Translations under genes and position numbers: made by a program
NCBI GenBank assembly: GCA_030447685.1
Contig: JAUJOK010000003.1
Span: 1 to 46,568 of the forward strand
Direction of reading: 5' to 3'
DNA length: 46,568 nt
Source: Armatimonadaceae bacterium
GTDB lineage: Bacteria; Armatimonadota; Armatimonadia; Armatimonadales; Armatimonadaceae
Shown: positions 8,148 to 17,098 of the stretch, one piece after another
How positions within the stretch are numbered: the stretch's first letter is position 1
Layout of the letters: the number at the start of each line of letters is the position of its first letter
The notes under the pieces: model-generated
The model's database searches: none
What the model was told of the DNA's origin: nothing
The model's input: only the letters and a program-made list of their open reading frames with translations

Positions 8148-8200
8148 GCAAAAACGGCCTGCGCCCGAGACGACTTTTATCGGGCGCAGGCCGTTTTTGC
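8148..8200. terminator. Strong bidirectional intrinsic terminator
   Basis: Perfect 20-bp arms at 8148-8167 and 8181-8200 with a 13-nt loop. The arms end in A5 on one side and T5 on the other, so the hairpin works in both directions. It separates the convergent genes ending at 8135 and 8218. Confidence 0.9.
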
Positions 8201-8217
8201 TTTTATAGGTGTTCTTT

Positions 8218-8703
8218 CTATTTCAGCGAGGGCAGTTCGGCCAGTTCCAGGCCGTAGCGCATCGCCAGCGCCATCAGTTTCTCCATAGCGGCGGGGTCAG
8301 CCGGGTTGGGCGCGCCCCCCACCTCACCCATTTCCATAAAGAAGTTCTCCAGGCCACCGGGCGAGAGGGTGACGAGAAAGCGTCCCTGGCTGCCGCCGAT
8401 GTTGCGCCAGCAGTGGACTCGGCCACGGGGAGCGAACACGCAGTCGCCGGGGTCCGCCTCGATAATCTGCTCCTCGATCTGTATCTCGAAGCGCCCGGTG
8501 AGGATGTAAAAGGTTTCGTCCTCATTGTGGTGGATATGGGGCGGCGTGCCGCCGTCGGGGTCGCAGTCCACCTCGATAAGCGCAAACGCGCCTCCGGTAG
8601 TGGCGGAACTTACCAGACAAAGGCCGGTATGGTCGCCCAGGTCAAAGGTGCGCCCTTCCAGTCCATTAGAGACGGCGATAGGCTGCTGTGGATTGACGGT
8701 CAT
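8218..8703 (-). CDS. Cupin domain protein
   Basis: A 161-residue single-cupin protein. The two metal-binding cupin motifs are clear: TPPHIHHNEDETFYILTG (His, His, Glu) near residues 54-71 and PGDCVFAPRGRVHCWRN with the last His near 100. I chose the ATG at 8703 because GAGG precedes it at good spacing; the frame is open to 8790 but the added residues are not conserved in type. The substrate cannot be inferred. A C-terminal helix region (about 125-161) continues after the barrel. A weak SigB-like promoter may lie at 8754-8777. Confidence 0.85.
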   Translation of the reverse strand: MTVNPQQPIAVSNGLEGRTFDLGDHTGLCLVSSATTGGAFALIEVDCDPDGGTPPHIHHNEDETFYILTGRFEIQIEEQIIEADPGDCVFAPRGRVHCWRNIGGSQGRFLVTLSPGGLENFFMEMGEVGGAPNPADPAAMEKLMALAMRYGLELAELPSLK

Positions 8704-8893
8704 CGGGAACCTCTTTTCAGGAAACGCCGAGCGCTTCCGGGTTTGGAATGACGCTATCCTACACAGCCCCCGTAAACACAACGTATACAAGACCGTGACA
8801 AAGTTCCGTTACAAGAAAAATTTGCCTGCCTGTTTCTTGGCTCGGTTTCGGCGAGCAGAAAGGCAGGAGTAGCCGCCGCCATTCACCCCGTGT

Positions 8894-8899
8894 TACAAT
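8894..8899 (+). promoter_or_regulatory. Extended -10 box of fhs, leaderless
   Basis: TGT-TACAAT at 8891-8899 ends 9 nt before the fhs ATG at 8909, which would place the transcription start within a few bases of the start codon. The rest of the 205-bp divergent gap (8704-8908) shows no riboswitch. Confidence 0.45.
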
Positions 8900-8908
8900 C
8901 TACGCGCT

Positions 8909-10576
8909 ATGCCTACGGATATTGAGATTGCTCGCGCCGCGACGCCGCGCCCTATCGCCGATGTAGCCAATGACCTCGGCCTGCAAGACGACGAGATCGA
9001 GTTTTACGGGAAGCTGAAGGCCAAGCTGAGCCTGGATGTTCTCCAGCGGCGTAAAGGTCAGCCGGACGGGAAGCTGGTGCTGGTGACGGCCATAACGCCG
9101 ACACCGGCGGGCGAGGGAAAGACGACCGTCACCATCGGGCTGGCGCAGGGGCTGAACCGGGTCGGGACGAAGTGCGTCGCCGCGCTCCGTGAGCCGTCTC
9201 TGGGGCCGGTCTTCGGGCAGAAGGGCGGCGCGACCGGCGGCGGCTATTCGCAGGTGCTGCCGATGGAGGACATCAACCTTCATTTCACCGGCGATCTGCA
9301 CGCCATCACCGCCGCCAATAACCTGCTGGCCGCGCTTCTGGACAACCACCTTCAGTTCGGCAACGCGCTGAATATCGAGCCGCGCACCGTCACCTGGAAA
9401 CGCTGCGTGGATATGAACGACCGGGCGCTGCGCGACATCGTCACCGGTCTGGGCGGCAAATCCGAGGGCGTGCCGCGCGAAACCGGTTTCGAGATCACGG
9501 CGGCCTCCGAGGTAATGGCGGTTCTGTGCCTGGCCGAATCGGTGGACGATTTGAAAGCGCGGCTGGGCCGTATCGTCGTCGGTACGAACCGTGTGAATGA
9601 GCCGGTGACGGCGGACCAATTGGGCGCGACGGGCGCGATGGCCGTTCTGCTCAAGGACGCGCTCCAGCCGAATCTAGTGCAGACGTTGGAAGGGACGCCC
9701 GCGATTGTCCACGGCGGCCCGTTCGCGAACATCGCCCACGGCTGCAACTCCGTGCTGGCGACACGCATGGCGCTGAAATTGGGCGATGTGTGCGTCACCG
9801 AGGCCGGTTTTGGGGCCGATCTGGGCGCGGAGAAGTTTCTGGATATAAAAATGCGCTCCGCGTATCTCGCACCCGACGCCGTGGTTCTGGTAGCGACCCT
9901 GCGCGCTTTGAAAATGCACGGCGGCGTTGTCCTGGAGGATTTGAAGGCGGAGAACGCGACCGCTGTGGAGGACGGGTTCGCGAATCTGGCGCGGCATGCG
10001 GAGAATCTGCACAAGTTCGGCGTTCCCGTCGTCGTCGCCATCAACCGCTTCGCGACCGATACGGAGGCCGAGATTGCGGCCCTGCGCCATCTGTGCGCCG
10101 GTCAGAACCTGCCGGTCGTGCTGGCCGATGTCTGGGGCAAGGGCGGGGCGGGCACGGAAGACCTGGCGCGCGAAGTGCTGCATCTTCTGGAAACTCCGGG
10201 CCGCTTTCGCCACCTGTACCCCGACGAAAAAAGCCTGCGGCAGAAGATAGAAATGGTGGCGAAGGAGATTTACCGGGCGGAAACGGTGGAATTTCTGCCC
10301 GCCGCCGTTACCCGCCTGTCCTGGCTGCGTCGGCACGGCTTCGGTCATCTGCCCGTCTGCATCGCCAAGACCCAGTATTCGTTCTCGGACAGCCCCGACC
10401 GGCGTGGCGCGCCCGCCGGCCATATGCTGACCATCCGCGATGTGAAGCTGTCGGCGGGCGCGGGCTTCGTGGTGGCCTATGCGGGGACACTGCTGACCAT
10501 GCCGGGCCTGCCCCGCCGCCCCGCCGCCGATAACATCGACCTGCTGCCCGACGGTAACGTCACGGGGCTGTTTTAA
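8909..10576 (+). CDS. fhs: Formate-tetrahydrofolate ligase
   Basis: A 555-residue cytosolic enzyme that makes 10-formyl-THF from formate, THF and ATP in one-carbon metabolism. The N-terminal P-loop is ITPTPAGEGKTT near residue 66, followed by REPSLGPVFGQKGGATGGGYSQV, the family signature, and MEDINLHFTGDLHAI. Later landmarks include NIAHGCNS, TEAGFGADLGAEKF and a C-terminal MPGLPRRPAA. Length matches the bacterial family (about 555-560). It is followed 14 bp later by an MFS gene read in the same direction. Confidence 0.97.
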   Translation: MPTDIEIARAATPRPIADVANDLGLQDDEIEFYGKLKAKLSLDVLQRRKGQPDGKLVLVTAITPTPAGEGKTTVTIGLAQGLNRVGTKCVAALREPSLGPVFGQKGGATGGGYSQVLPMEDINLHFTGDLHAITAANNLLAALLDNHLQFGNALNIEPRTVTWKRCVDMNDRALRDIVTGLGGKSEGVPRETGFEITAASEVMAVLCLAESVDDLKARLGRIVVGTNRVNEPVTADQLGATGAMAVLLKDALQPNLVQTLEGTPAIVHGGPFANIAHGCNSVLATRMALKLGDVCVTEAGFGADLGAEKFLDIKMRSAYLAPDAVVLVATLRALKMHGGVVLEDLKAENATAVEDGFANLARHAENLHKFGVPVVVAINRFATDTEAEIAALRHLCAGQNLPVVLADVWGKGGAGTEDLAREVLHLLETPGRFRHLYPDEKSLRQKIEMVAKEIYRAETVEFLPAAVTRLSWLRRHGFGHLPVCIAKTQYSFSDSPDRRGAPAGHMLTIRDVKLSAGAGFVVAYAGTLLTMPGLPRRPAADNIDLLPDGNVTGLF

Positions 10577-10590
10577 CATGAGGTACTTTA

Positions 10591-11793
10591 GTGCCTCGTG
10601 AATCTGCACACGAAGATGCAGCCCTGCGGCGCGACTGGAGACTTTTTACCGCCCTGACGTTTCTGTTCGCGTTCGGATTCGCCATTTATATGGGCGTGTT
10701 CCAGAACTTTCTGCGCGATGATCTGCAGGTAAAGCCGCTCCAGTTGGGGCAGATGGAGTCGCTGCGGGAGGTGCCGGGCCTTCTGGCGGCGCTGATGGCG
10801 GGGACACTGGTCGCGCTCGCGGAATCGCGGGTGGCGGGCCTGGGCCTGCTGATAACCGGGGTGGGAATCGCGGCGACGGGATTCGCGCCCGGCTTCGCCC
10901 CGCTGGTGGCGGTGACGGTGTTCTGGTCGATAGGCTTTCATCTATGGGCATCGGTTTCGCCCGCGATAACACTGGCGCTTGCCAAGGGGCAGGAGGGCGG
11001 GCGGCATCTGGGCCGAATGGGCGCGGTGGGTTCCGTCGCGACACTGGCCGCGCTGGGCCTGGCGGCCCTGCTGTCGCGGTTCGCCCCGAAGCTGGACTAC
11101 AGTGTTTACTTTCTGGGAGCGGGCGGCTGTATCGTCGCGGCGTCGGTTCTCTGTATCTGTCTTTCGACCCATGCGGCGGGCGCTCCCCGTGCGCGTCTCA
11201 TTCTGCGGCGCGAGTACCGACTGTTTTATCTGCTGACGTTTTTAGAGGGGTGCCGCCGCCAGATATTCGGCATCTTCGCGTCGTTCACGCTGATACTGGT
11301 ATACGGGGTGCCGCTCCGAACGATGCTGGAATTGCAGTTAGCGAGCGCGGTGCTGGTGGTTATTACCGCTGCGCCTATCGGCAGGCTGATCGACCGGCGC
11401 GGCGAGCGCGGCCCGCTGACGTTCTACAGCATCGGCCTGATCGCGCTGTTTCTGGGCTACGCTTTCGTCCCCGATGTTCGCGTGCTTTGCGCGCTGTTCG
11501 TGATCGACCGGGTGCTGTTCAGCTTCGGGGTCGGCTTCACCACCTATCTGCACCGCATCGTCCGGCACGGTGAACTGACCCCCTGCCTGGCGATGGGCAC
11601 GACCATGAACCATGTCGCCGCCGTGACCATACCGCTGGGCGGGGCGTGGCTGTGGCAAAGCTTCAGCAACTACCGCATCCCCTTCTGGGTCGGCGTCGCC
11701 GTCGCGGTCGTGTCCCTGATCGCTACCCTGCGTCTGCCGCGCGAAAGCGCCACGGCTCCGGCTCCCGCGCACCCGGAAACAAGCGCGGTATAA
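10591..11793 (+). CDS. Major facilitator superfamily transporter
   Basis: A 400-residue integral membrane protein with about 10-12 hydrophobic spans. It starts at the GTG at 10591 with GAGGTAC upstream, 14 bp after fhs, so it is probably co-transcribed. The first span (LFTALTFLFAFGFAIYMGVF) is followed by a loop FLRDDLQVKPLQLGQMESLREVPG resembling the MFS 2/3 loop. A central cytoplasmic loop with LILRREYRLF lies near residue 205. The substrate is unknown; nothing nearby points to one with confidence. Confidence 0.85.
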   Translation: MPRESAHEDAALRRDWRLFTALTFLFAFGFAIYMGVFQNFLRDDLQVKPLQLGQMESLREVPGLLAALMAGTLVALAESRVAGLGLLITGVGIAATGFAPGFAPLVAVTVFWSIGFHLWASVSPAITLALAKGQEGGRHLGRMGAVGSVATLAALGLAALLSRFAPKLDYSVYFLGAGGCIVAASVLCICLSTHAAGAPRARLILRREYRLFYLLTFLEGCRRQIFGIFASFTLILVYGVPLRTMLELQLASAVLVVITAAPIGRLIDRRGERGPLTFYSIGLIALFLGYAFVPDVRVLCALFVIDRVLFSFGVGFTTYLHRIVRHGELTPCLAMGTTMNHVAAVTIPLGGAWLWQSFSNYRIPFWVGVAVAVVSLIATLRLPRESATAPAPAHPETSAV

Positions 11794-11814
11794 AGGGTAC
11801 ATCGCTTCTGCGGA

Positions 11815-13305
11815 CTAATGGCGGCGGGCGATAAGAAGACAGGCATCGTCCTGCAAAGAGCCGCCGGCAAAGGCCCGCGCCGAGCCGAGGATGGCGCGGC
11901 CCATTTCCTGCAAGGAGCGTGTGGGCAGGAAGCGTACAGCCATGCGCGCCAGGCCGTCGTAGCCCAGAAGCGCGCGGTCCCGTCCCCGCGCCTCGGTCAG
12001 CCCATCCGTCAACATCATCATCACATCGCCCACGCCCAGATGCACGATGACGGTGTCGTACGCTTCCCCCGGCTGAACGCCCAGCAGCAGGCCGCGAATA
12101 TCCACCTCTTCCGATTTCCCATCAGAACATAACAGCAGCGGCGGCTCCGCGCCCGCCGACGACACCGTCACCTCGCCGGTGGCGGTGTCCACCACGGCAA
12201 GCGCCAGGGCCACCAGACTGGTCGGGGAACGACCGTCGAAACGCTGGGCGTAGCACACGAAGTCGTTCAAACGGCACAGTGCGCGGGCCGTGTCGGGATC
12301 ATCGCGTAGAAAGGCACGCAGGGCGTACTTGATCTCAGCGGTATCGGCGGCGGCGCTGATTCCTTTACCGGAAACATCTCCGACCACAAGCGCCACCCGG
12401 CGCTCGTCCAGCGCGAAGGTGTCGTAAAAATCGCCCCCGACCAGCGTATCGCTGACGGCAGCCTCGTAAAAAGTCTTCACCGCCAGGCCGGGGAACCTAT
12501 CCTCGGGGGCGGTCAGCAGCAGCGAGCGCTGAAGCGTTTCGGCGACGCGCTTTTCGCTCTCATACGCTGCGCTCAGCGCCTCCTTCGCCCGTGTCAGCTC
12601 CTCGGTCTGGCTTTGCAGCTCTTCTTCGGACTGCTGCACCTGCTGTAACTGCTTTTCCAGAAGCGCCTGGTTCCGGCTGAGCTGCGCCTGCTGATAGGCT
12701 TCCCGCAGCGTCTGCTGCCGGAGCAGCACGGCCCAATAGCTGCAAATCCCGACCTGGCCGAGCGCGATGCCGAAATGGAAGACGAACTTCTGAATATCCA
12801 CTTCGTCGCGCCCGAAATAGGAAAGCTCGATGCCCCGATAGGTAAGAATGGCAAAGGCGGTATGCTGCGCGATAATCAGGAACGCCCCCGGCCACATGCA
12901 CTTGCCGTCCTGGTAGACGATCATCATAGTGAAGGTGGTGAAGAAAAAGAAGTGCATCTCCGGCAGGCCGTGAAGCTGGTAGATATGCAGCGCGACAAAC
13001 ATCTGCAAAGCGATACCGGCGACACAGCGGGTGAGAAAGGCTCCCGGCAGCAGTGCGGCGCTGGCAAAGAACATTCCCACTGCGGCGGCTCCCACAGCCA
13101 GCGTGACCAGCCAGGTGCCGTATATCGGGGCGAACACGAGTGCGAGAAGAAAATGGAACAGAAGAAACCGCTTCATCAGCCGGTCGCCACGGGCATAGAT
13201 GCCGCTCATGACCTCCTGCACGGACTCCTGGCTGAAGCGGTGCTCCTTCTTGTCCTGAATGGTCGCGGATCGTTCCAGCGAACGATTAGCGCTGATGCTG
13301 GTCAT
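11815..13305 (-). CDS. Membrane-bound PP2C-type (SpoIIE/RsbU-like) serine phosphatase
   Basis: A 496-residue protein. Residues about 45-195 form six or so membrane spans, including LHGLPEMHFFFFTTFTMMI, which resembles the membrane module found in front of some chemotaxis receptors and diguanylate cyclases. A coiled coil (about 197-255, LLEKQLQQVQQSEEELQSQ) leads into a PP2C domain with GGDFYDTF, GDVSGKG, LTDGLTEARG and SLQDDACLL carrying the metal-binding aspartates. In partner-switching systems such enzymes dephosphorylate RsbV; the rsbVW-sigma operon at 1107-2497 is the obvious but unproven target. Confidence 0.88.
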   Translation of the reverse strand: MTSISANRSLERSATIQDKKEHRFSQESVQEVMSGIYARGDRLMKRFLLFHFLLALVFAPIYGTWLVTLAVGAAAVGMFFASAALLPGAFLTRCVAGIALQMFVALHIYQLHGLPEMHFFFFTTFTMMIVYQDGKCMWPGAFLIIAQHTAFAILTYRGIELSYFGRDEVDIQKFVFHFGIALGQVGICSYWAVLLRQQTLREAYQQAQLSRNQALLEKQLQQVQQSEEELQSQTEELTRAKEALSAAYESEKRVAETLQRSLLLTAPEDRFPGLAVKTFYEAAVSDTLVGGDFYDTFALDERRVALVVGDVSGKGISAAADTAEIKYALRAFLRDDPDTARALCRLNDFVCYAQRFDGRSPTSLVALALAVVDTATGEVTVSSAGAEPPLLLCSDGKSEEVDIRGLLLGVQPGEAYDTVIVHLGVGDVMMMLTDGLTEARGRDRALLGYDGLARMAVRFLPTRSLQEMGRAILGSARAFAGGSLQDDACLLIARRH

Positions 13306-13314
13306 GGATGTTGT

Positions 13315-14049
13315 CTATTCGGGCTGCGCGTCGGCGGCAGCAGCGGCGGAACCCTTATCGGAAGGCAGAGGGCAGCCATACGCTTTTGTGGCGGCAGGCG
13401 GAAAGGAAGGCGGCGCTTCGTCTTTCAGTAATGAATCCACGGCGATCCGCGCGAATTCGGTGGCGGCGTCGCGGCAGTAGCGGGTGGTGTTGTAGTTGCC
13501 GCGATAACGCAGCCGCGACCGCTTCTGCTCGTCCAGCAAAACGGCCTGCGGGGTTGAGTAAACGCCATAGGCAGCGGCAATCGCGCCCGTCGTATCCACC
13601 ACGGCCTCCATATCCAGCTTCGATGCCGCGAAATCCTTTTTTATCTGCCGCGCGTCCACACCTTGCAGCACGGCCACAAAGCGCACCTGCGAGCCGTACT
13701 TTTTGGTCAGCATCCGCACAATATCACGCCGCAGCAGATCTTGAACCGGGAACAGGGTCGGGGCAGGCGGTGAAATCTTCTTTGAAGAAGTGAAGAAACA
13801 CGCGGACGGTCATCCGTCGCCACCGCCCGAAAGTTTTTCGCAACGCTTCCGGCAGTTCGATAACCGACCCGAGCGCGCTTTGCTTCGGCGCAAAGCGGGT
13901 GGAGTCGCGCCCGTGGGCAGCGAATACCGCCAGTCCTGATACCAGAAGGTGGCGTTGTTGTTTAGTTGCGCGCTTACGCTCAGGCCAGACCGCTTCTGGC
14001 TCACGAGCGTCAGACAAAGTATCAGGATTATCCGGAAGGTCTGGGTCAT
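13315..14049 (-). pseudogene. Secreted redoxin-like protein, frameshifted
   Basis: Reading starts at the ATG at 14049 with a short hydrophobic leader (FRIILILCLTLV), switches frame near 13860-13900 (GSVIELPEALRKTFG, TVRVFLHFF) and again near 13755, and ends with an intact thioredoxin-fold C-terminal half: LTKKYGSQVRFVAVLQGVD, VVDTTGAIAAAYGVYSTPQAVLLD. The region that should hold a CxxC site is in the damaged part, where only FTACPDP is seen. The gene starts with an ATGA overlap to an upstream frame and ends 10 bp before the phosphatase gene. Confidence 0.55.
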
Positions 14050-14330
14050 TTGCGTATAACGACTCCTCGCCTGGGTTTGCTCGTCACTTTTGTAATGATA
14101 GTGTTCCTGGTAAGCGATACGGTATTCGAGGTCATACGCACCAGCGCCCGAGTGTACCTGCTAAACGGTTGCGGCGCCCGGCTCGTTCCCGTGATGTAGA
14201 AAACACCCCTTGGGAATGCGAACCGGAACTCGTCCAAATGCTCCCGCACGTGAACAATCGGACGATGCGTTTCTGCGCGGCCCTCGGCGCTGGCAGCCTC
14301 GACCCAGACTATGAACATTGCTGTACCCAA
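14046..14330 (-). CDS. Unrecognised ORF, probable 3' part of a broken gene
   Basis: The frame from 14330 to 14046 ends in a TGA that overlaps the redoxin start as ATGA, which argues that its end is real and translationally coupled. The C-terminal sequence FPRGVFYITGTSRAPQPFS and SNTVSLTRNTIITKVTSKP looks protein-like but I cannot place it. The 5' part is not continuous: a second frame from 14567 to 14361 (with LSGFWSATDGYFDSSFGPF) may belong to the same gene after one or two frameshifts. GC is lower than in neighbours. Confidence 0.35.
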   Translation of the reverse strand: MGTAMFIVWVEAASAEGRAETHRPIVHVREHLDEFRFAFPRGVFYITGTSRAPQPFSRYTRALVRMTSNTVSLTRNTIITKVTSKPRRGVVIRK

Positions 14331-14761
14331 GAGTTTTCATGCGCCTCCGCTTTGCTTGATCTACTTCGAATATCGGCGGTCCTTCTCATGAAACGGAACC
14401 GCCTTCGTCCTTTGTCTTCGGTTCCAGCAAAGCTGCTGGAATGTTTTTGTGAGGAACGGGCCGAAACTGCTGTCGAAGTACCCGTCCGTAGCCGACCAAA
14501 ACCCACTGAGCGGTTTCGGCTCAGCAACATCCCCATTTGATTCGATAGCCGAGCGGTAGACCCGCAAGAGCGTTTACTAACTCAGCCATTTGGTGTTGTT
14601 CATTAGACTCAATCGATGGCATGCACCTCTTTTTCTTCTGCCTGCCTCTTTCGACGCTGTAACTCAACAGGTGTCGAATCATTGCCTTCCCGGTGTGTCG
14701 CGCAAGACGGAGTATGTCGGGGCTTCCGCCATCTTTTCAACGATTCGGATCGCGAGGATAA
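14331..14761. other. Lower-GC stretch without a recognisable gene
   Basis: Only short competing frames are present on both strands. Apart from the possible upstream part of the 14046-14330 gene I see no gene, tRNA, terminator or repeat. Base composition is visibly closer to 50% GC than the flanks. Confidence 0.5.
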
Positions 14762-15043
14762 TCAGGGTTCTGTGACCACGTTCGCCACAGACTTCGTGAA
14801 CGCGCGCGGGAATTTTTCGACATGACGCATCACCCGATGGTTCATCATCTTGTTCAATGGAAGCTGCCGTCCACTGGCGGTAGCCTCGCAGACTTTACAT
14901 TGGTATAGCCCGTTTTGCTGCAACGAGTCCGCCGCCAGCGCGGAGCGGTTTCCAATAGAGTGCGATCTCACGCTCGGTGTCACGACGTCGAGGATCGGCC
15001 CATGGTATCGTCTTTGACGATGCCCTGCCGCACTGCGCTTCAT
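14762..15043 (-). CDS. Small ORF with possible C2H2-like metal site
   Basis: An uninterrupted 93-codon frame. Its C-terminal half reads YQCKVCEATASGRQLP and then NHRVMRHVEKFPRAF, a Cys-x2-Cys and His-x4-His arrangement compatible with a small zinc-binding module. The first 45 residues are less protein-like and the true start may be internal. It overlaps the damaged tail of the ChaN-like gene. I cannot name a family; it could also be chance. Confidence 0.3.
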   Translation of the reverse strand: MKRSAAGHRQRRYHGPILDVVTPSVRSHSIGNRSALAADSLQQNGLYQCKVCEATASGRQLPLNKMMNHRVMRHVEKFPRAFTKSVANVVTEP

Positions 15044-15051
15044 CCTCGTTT

Positions 15052-15850
15052 TCAGAAAGCGTCGAATGTTTTTGCAGCGGTTCCCCGTCCTGCATCGGCA
15101 CGACGATAAATCGGCCTCGGTGTATTTACCCGTCTCCGCCCGGTTTGTCGCGCGGCGACGATCTTAATCGCGCGAATGCCACGGCCCGGCATCCGCTGCC
15201 GTTGATATGCAGCGCCTTGCGGCCCGCTTAGTGCGCGTGTGTCTTCCGGTCTTTCGCGCTGGTGAAGGCGGCAGCGACTTTGCCATGCCCTTCGCGGATA
15301 ATCGCGCGGAATCGCCAGCGTAGGTGTCTTCCGGCGCGCTGGTCCGAAGGTCGCTGCGCGGCGATAGCGCCGCGATACCTTCCTTTGACACGTCGCGGGC
15401 GATGCGCCGGGGCACATTCGATGCCAGCACCGGCACGCGCCGCGCCTTCGCCCACTCCACCAGAGGCCGATACTCCGTCTTATAGCCGGGCCAGAGCGTC
15501 ACGCTTTTCGCAAACTCCTCTTCGGTTTTGCGGCCCGCCAGATACTCCTCCAGCGCGGTCTGGGCGTCCCGCTCCAGCATCTCCATCGCCAGGGTAAGTT
15601 TGCCTCCCCACGGCTTTTCCATCGCAGCGAGCAGGGCGGCCTCGGCGCGGTGGGTTTGCGGGTCGCCGTGCTGCTCGCCGACAAAGACGGCGTCCCGTTC
15701 GGCCAGCCGGGCAGCAAGCTCGTTCCAGGCAATGTCTTGCCCCGTTCGCGCGTCCCAGACACGCCACGATGTTTCCTGAGCGGACGCCGCCGCCCCGCCC
15801 ATTACCAGCGACAGACCGGCTCCCAGAAGCGACCGACGGGATAGATTCAT
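15052..15850 (-). pseudogene. ChaN-like (haem-binding uptake/TIKI superfamily) secreted protein, frameshifted
   Basis: From the ATG at 15850 comes a Tat-like leader (MNLSRRSLLGAGLSLVMGG) ending at ASAQ, then the ChaN core: RDAVFVGEQHGDPQTHRAE near residue 50, LTLAMEMLERDAQ, LEEYLAGR and WPGYKTEYRPLVEWAK, and ASNVPRRIARDVSKEGIAAL. Frame is lost near 15310 after EDTYAGDSA, reappears as ALHINGSG near 15210 and IKIVAARQTG near 15150, and again as FIVVPMQDGEPLQKHSTL near 15090. All pieces are in the right order, so the gene is present but carries several indels. It starts in an ATGA overlap with the SGNH gene. Confidence 0.65.
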
Positions 15851-16596
15851 TCCGACAACGCGCCTGCCGTCTGCAGGGTATCCCAGAAGATCGCGCGCAT
15901 ACCGTCCGCGCCCCAGGCATTGGGTTCGATGACGCCGCAGTACCACAGATCGCGCGCTTTGGGGCGGGCTTCCCACTGCGCCGGATTTCCCGCCCGCAGC
16001 CCGTGCCCCCGGAAATGGCCGTGAATGTCTGCCACCAGCGCGCCGTGCTCGGCGGCCAGCGCCCGCAGGGTTTCGTTGAACTGCGCTATCCCGTCGAGCG
16101 CGCCCGGCCAGGGCAGAAGCCCCAGCGCGCCGGTATCGCCGGTGCCGTCGCGGGGGTCGTAGATGGTGCCGATGACGATGGCCGCCTCCGGCTCCAGAAG
16201 CGGGCGCAGGTTCGATAAGATAGCGTGACCGTTTTCCCAGAGCGCGCGGCGCGCGGCATGGGCCGCATCGTCGTGTCCGAAGGTTTGCAGCAGATCGTTG
16301 CCGCCCATGGTCAGCGTCACCAGCGCGGGCCGAAGGTTCAAATCCTTGAGCCGGGGAATCTGCGCGTAGCGGACAGTGGCGGAAATCGCGCCATCGGAAG
16401 CAAGCAGGAGGAAACGGGAGTTGGGCAGGCGCGTGGCGATGTCGCGTCCTTTCCAGTCGGGGACGTCATCGTCCCGGTTACGGAACAGCAGGCTGGCCGC
16501 GCCGCGCCCCTGCCCACCCGCGTATTCGTCAATAGACATTGAATCACCCAGCGCGACATAGGTTTTCGGCGTGTCCTCCGCCATCGTCAATCGCAT
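15847..16596 (-). CDS. SGNH/GDSL-family hydrolase
   Basis: A 249-residue soluble esterase-like protein. Block I is YVALGDSMSIDEYAG with the catalytic Ser near residue 19, block III is LVTLTMGGNDLLQTFG with the oxyanion Gly and Asn, and a late Asp/His pair may lie in LWYCGVIEPNAWGADGMR, although the usual DxxH is not obvious. The start ATG at 16596 has GAGGAACC before it. The protein has no signal peptide, which is less common for the family. It is followed by the ChaN-like gene with an ATGA overlap and preceded by DUF1643 by 10 bp. Confidence 0.82.
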   Translation of the reverse strand: MRLTMAEDTPKTYVALGDSMSIDEYAGGQGRGAASLLFRNRDDDVPDWKGRDIATRLPNSRFLLLASDGAISATVRYAQIPRLKDLNLRPALVTLTMGGNDLLQTFGHDDAAHAARRALWENGHAILSNLRPLLEPEAAIVIGTIYDPRDGTGDTGALGLLPWPGALDGIAQFNETLRALAAEHGALVADIHGHFRGHGLRAGNPAQWEARPKARDLWYCGVIEPNAWGADGMRAIFWDTLQTAGALSE

Positions 16597-16606
16597 AGAA
16601 GGTTCC

Positions 16607-17087
16607 TCAGGGCATTTTCAGGGGCGCAGGCAGCGTTTGCGCGGAAAGATACAGGGGATGACGCGGCTGTTTCTGGCGCGTCCAGCCCAGGCAGTACGTA
16701 TTATTCCGGGCAAGCAGCCGGTTCAGAATGACTTCGTCGCGGCCACCGAGCGCGCCGCCGTTGCCCCATCCGGCGATAACGGTTCGGCAGTGTTCGAATA
16801 GTTTCACAGATATGGCGGTCGTTTTCCGGCCCCACCGCATCCGCCACCCACCGCAGCGCGTCCGGCACCGTCGCCCGGTACGCGAACAGGTTGACAATCT
16901 GCAATGAGCCATAGCCCCAGGCGCGGGCAAAGCCCATACACCGCCGCAGGGTCGGGTCGTCATTTTCCGCGTCCGCCGTGCTCGGGTTGAGCAGAACGAA
17001 GCCCAGCCGGGGCGCGCTCGCGTCCCACTCCCGCCACAGCGCGTAGCGATAAGTTCCCGTGGAATCGAAAGCCGCGCCTTTTGTCAT
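16607..17087 (-). CDS. DUF1643 family protein, one frameshift
   Basis: The N-terminal two thirds read YRYALWREWD, LGFVLLNPSTADAENDDPTL and FARAWGYGSLQIVNLFAYRA, the DUF1643 signature. Near 16805 the frame must change once, after GPENDRHI, to continue with HCRTVIAGWGNGG and RNNTYCLGWTRQKQPRHPLYL, the normal C terminus. The start is the ATG at 17087; a TTG at 17102 would overlap the MOSC stop. The family is found in many bacteria and phages and its function is unknown. Confidence 0.78.
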
Positions 17088-17098
17088 AACGAAACCGC

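Noticed and set aside
14540..14620. A tRNA-like string (AGCCGAGCGGTAGAC, resembling a D arm)
   Set aside because: No matching acceptor stem, no T arm with GTTCGA, and no cloverleaf can be drawn.
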